Assembly (NCBI GenBank): GCA_046074525.1
Contig: JBJTOK010000036.1
Location: 1 to 64,000 of the forward strand
Direction of reading: 5' to 3'
Length of the DNA: 64,000 nt
DNA from: JAHEZL01 sp046074525
GTDB taxonomy: Bacteria > Bacteroidota > Bacteroidia > Flavobacteriales_C > GCA-002722245
The position numbers were made by a program, and so were the translations under genes. Within the stretch, counting starts at the first letter, position 1; every line of letters starts with the position of its first letter. This document shows, piece by piece, positions 62,150 to 64,000 of this stretch. A model generated the notes under the pieces. The model made no database searches. It had not been told where the DNA came from and was given only the letters and a program-made list of their open reading frames with translations.

Positions 62150-63579
62150 TGCTGTTCAACTCTCTTGAATATTTCGTTTTCCTGCCTTTTGTTTTCCTGC
62201 TGTATTATATTATTCCTGGAAGATTCAGGTGGATCTTTCTTTTGCTTGCCAGCTATTATTTTTATATGTGCTGGCGCGCCGAATACATTGTACTTATTTT
62301 GTTGGCCACCGCAGTGGATTATTCAGCGGGCCGTTTGATTGAAAAGTGGAGGGAGAACAAAAAATTAAAGAAGATTGTTTTGTGTTCTGCCTTTTCCCTT
62401 AATCTCAGTTTGCTTTTCTTTTTCAAGTACTATGATTTTTTTACTACATCGATGAGTGTGGCGATGCAGGCGTTTAACATCAGGATGCTTTTTCCTGATT
62501 TTGATATCCTGCTGCCAGTGGGAATTTCTTTTTATACCTTTCAGTCTCTTAGTTATACAATAGATGTGTATCGTGGGACTTCGGCTGCCGAAAAGCATTT
62601 GGGCTATTATGCCTTGTATGTTTCCTTCTTTCCGCAAATGGTGGCTGGTCCGATAGAACGACCTGCGCATTTGCTTCCGCAACTCAAGAAAGAGCATTCT
62701 TTTGATTATGCTTTGGCCGTTTCGGGGATCAAAAGTATTGCTTTCGGTTTTTTCAAAAAATCGGTTATTGCCGATCGCCTCGCTTTTTATGTGTCAGCTG
62801 TTTTTGATCATCCCGATGCTTATCACGGATTGCCGGTTGCTTTGGCTTTTTTCTTCTTTACAGTACAGATTTATTGTGATTTTTCAGGTTATTCGGATAT
62901 TGCTATTGGCTCGGCGCGTTTGTTGGGAATTAAACTGATAGACAATTTCAAATTCCCTTATTTTTCCTCATCGTTCCGCGAATTCTGGCAACGCTGGCAT
63001 ATCAGTCTTTCCGGTTGGTTCAGGGATTATGTGTACATTCCGTTGGGAGGAAGCAGGGTATCAAAGTACAAGCGCTGGGTAAATATTTTTATTACGTTCT
63101 TGATTTCAGGAATCTGGCATGGAGCCAACTGGACCTTTGTCATCTGGGGCGCAATGCATGGCTTACTTTTAATAGCAGAAGAAATACTGGGTGCTGTGTT
63201 TGCAGGAGGAAAAAATTTCTTCCGGAAATTTTCCTTGCTGAATATTGTTTTTGTTTTTGTCTTGCTTTGTTTTACCATGATTTTTGTTAGAGCTGCGAGT
63301 GTGAATGATGTCTTCCTTCTATTGAAAAATCTTCTGGTAATTGATGGAAATCAATTGAGTCTTTTCCTGATCAGGGGAGAGCTTGAAATAATGTTGTGTT
63401 TTGTTTTCATAATCCTGCTTTTTGCTGCCGATTATCTTCAGTATAAATATGGGTCTGCGCAGGTTGTAATGCAGAGATTTTCCTTCAGTGCTCGACAAGC
63501 GTTTTATATTGCCTGTGTATTCCTCATTCTTGCTTTTGGCATTTTTGGTAAAAATCAATTTATTTATTTCCAGTTCTGA
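62149..63579 (+). CDS. MBOAT-family O-acyltransferase (AlgI-like)
   Basis: 476 residues; the ATG overlaps the stop of the HPrK-like gene (tgatg). It has about 10-12 membrane helices. The MBOAT signature is at residues about 285-345: FREFWQRWHISLSGWFRDYV, then LISGIWHGANWTFVIWGAMH with the catalytic H324 in WHGANW, close to AlgI H322. It transfers an acyl group, commonly acetyl, across the membrane to a polysaccharide or its carrier. The partner gene follows with a one-base overlap. Confidence 0.93.
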   Translation: MLFNSLEYFVFLPFVFLLYYIIPGRFRWIFLLLASYYFYMCWRAEYIVLILLATAVDYSAGRLIEKWRENKKLKKIVLCSAFSLNLSLLFFFKYYDFFTTSMSVAMQAFNIRMLFPDFDILLPVGISFYTFQSLSYTIDVYRGTSAAEKHLGYYALYVSFFPQMVAGPIERPAHLLPQLKKEHSFDYALAVSGIKSIAFGFFKKSVIADRLAFYVSAVFDHPDAYHGLPVALAFFFFTVQIYCDFSGYSDIAIGSARLLGIKLIDNFKFPYFSSSFREFWQRWHISLSGWFRDYVYIPLGGSRVSKYKRWVNIFITFLISGIWHGANWTFVIWGAMHGLLLIAEEILGAVFAGGKNFFRKFSLLNIVFVFVLLCFTMIFVRAASVNDVFLLLKNLLVIDGNQLSLFLIRGELEIMLCFVFIILLFAADYLQYKYGSAQVVMQRFSFSARQAFYIACVFLILAFGIFGKNQFIYFQF

Positions 63580-64000
63580 TGTTAAGGTTTTTACTGCACA
63601 TATCGCTTCCGGTTATTGTTCCCCTCTTGGTTATAGGAATCCTGATAAGGCCACAGCTGGAGAATAATTTTGATTTTACTTATTACAAGCATCTGGGCCG
63701 GCACAAGTCGCTGATTATTGGGTGTTCATTGTCGCATTTCGGGATTGATCCTTCTGCTTTTTCTTCCCGTCATGACCTTTTTAATTATGCCTTCACAAAT
63801 ACCACGTCACCTTATTCGGAAGCGTATTATGAAGCGATACAACAGAAAATCACAAAGGAAAAGGATGCTATTTTTATTCTTGAAATAAATCCGCTCCTTT
63901 TCATCGACAAGGGGGAAGTGGATGGAATATCTGAAAAAGGAGATCCCCAGATGGATGCCATGTTTTTCAAAAACTGGGATCCGAATTACGAGTATGTTTT
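63579..64000 (+). CDS. Probable MBOAT partner protein, N-terminal part (cut by right edge)
   Basis: Open from the ATG at 63579, which overlaps the MBOAT stop (tgatg), to the window edge; 140 codons are visible. The N-terminus MLRFLLHISLPVIVPLLVIG is a membrane anchor. The stretch LIIGCSLSHFGIDPSAFSSR resembles the start of the SGNH/AlgX-like partners that often follow MBOAT genes (a G-x-S loop and an Asp). The family is suggested by position and this motif only, and the C-terminal catalytic part is outside the window. Confidence 0.6.
   Translation, partial: MLRFLLHISLPVIVPLLVIGILIRPQLENNFDFTYYKHLGRHKSLIIGCSLSHFGIDPSAFSSRHDLFNYAFTNTTSPYSEAYYEAIQQKITKEKDAIFILEINPLLFIDKGEVDGISEKGDPQMDAMFFKNWDPNYEYV

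Overview
The window comes from a Bacteroidota (Bacteroidetes) chromosome, probably an environmental Chitinophagales-, Sphingobacteriales- or Flavobacteriales-like lineage. The evidence is type IX secretion (T9SS) sorting domains at protein C-termini, a gliding-motility-associated C-terminal domain, giant thrombospondin-type-3 and Ig-like repeat adhesins, a type 2 isoleucyl-tRNA synthetase, a DksA-like protein beside lspA, and TAnnTTTG-type -7 promoter boxes. No rRNA, tRNA, CRISPR array, transposase or phage gene was seen.

Region 1 (1-18.4 kb, mostly minus strand) holds surface proteins and sugar enzymes. It starts with the N-terminal 1746 residues of a giant repeat adhesin that runs off the left edge. 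Next come a 1404-residue T9SS protein with ten 93-residue cadherin-like repeats, a decayed SHD1/T9SS gene with tandem terminators, a ROK-family sugar kinase, a GH2 exo-beta-D-glucosaminidase-like lipoprotein, and a delta-60-repeat T9SS protein.

Region 2 (18.4-23.0 kb, plus strand) is a housekeeping group: ileS, a DksA/TraR-like protein and lspA. About 500 bp of intergenic repeats and hairpins follow.

Region 3 (23.5-64 kb) is a very large surface-polysaccharide locus that continues past the right edge. On the minus strand is a heptose module (hddC, gmhA, hddA). Divergent from it are a Wza-like SLBB export protein and a Wzz-like chain-length protein, then a pseudaminic-acid-type pathway: pseB, pseC, an aldo/keto reductase-cytidylyltransferase fusion, a class III aminotransferase, pseG, a formyltransferase-like protein where pseH normally sits, and pseI. 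A tightly overlapping module of ATP-grasp, SDR, metallophosphatase and PIG-L deacetylase genes follows, then a PhyH-like oxygenase, a capsule-type glycosyltransferase, an AsnB-like protein without the Cys nucleophile, a Wzx flippase and a Wzy-like polymerase. After these come gmd (minus strand), two GT4 and one GT2 glycosyltransferases, two intact AsnB-type amidotransferases, an FkbM and a second methyltransferase, and an aldo/keto reductase paired with a GMC-like oxidoreductase. The locus carries Wzx/Wzy-type assembly genes. No initiating sugar-phosphate transferase and no GmhB phosphatase were found in the window.

The most unusual part is 57.7-62.1 kb: an AsnB-type protein, a lasso-peptide B2-like (transglutaminase-fold) protein, an NTP_transf_5-type nucleotidyltransferase and an HPr-kinase-like protein lie together. 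This set resembles lasso-peptide or HPr-rel-A systems, but no precursor peptide and no PqqD/B1 protein is visible. It is followed by an MBOAT acyltransferase and its probable partner, cut by the window edge.
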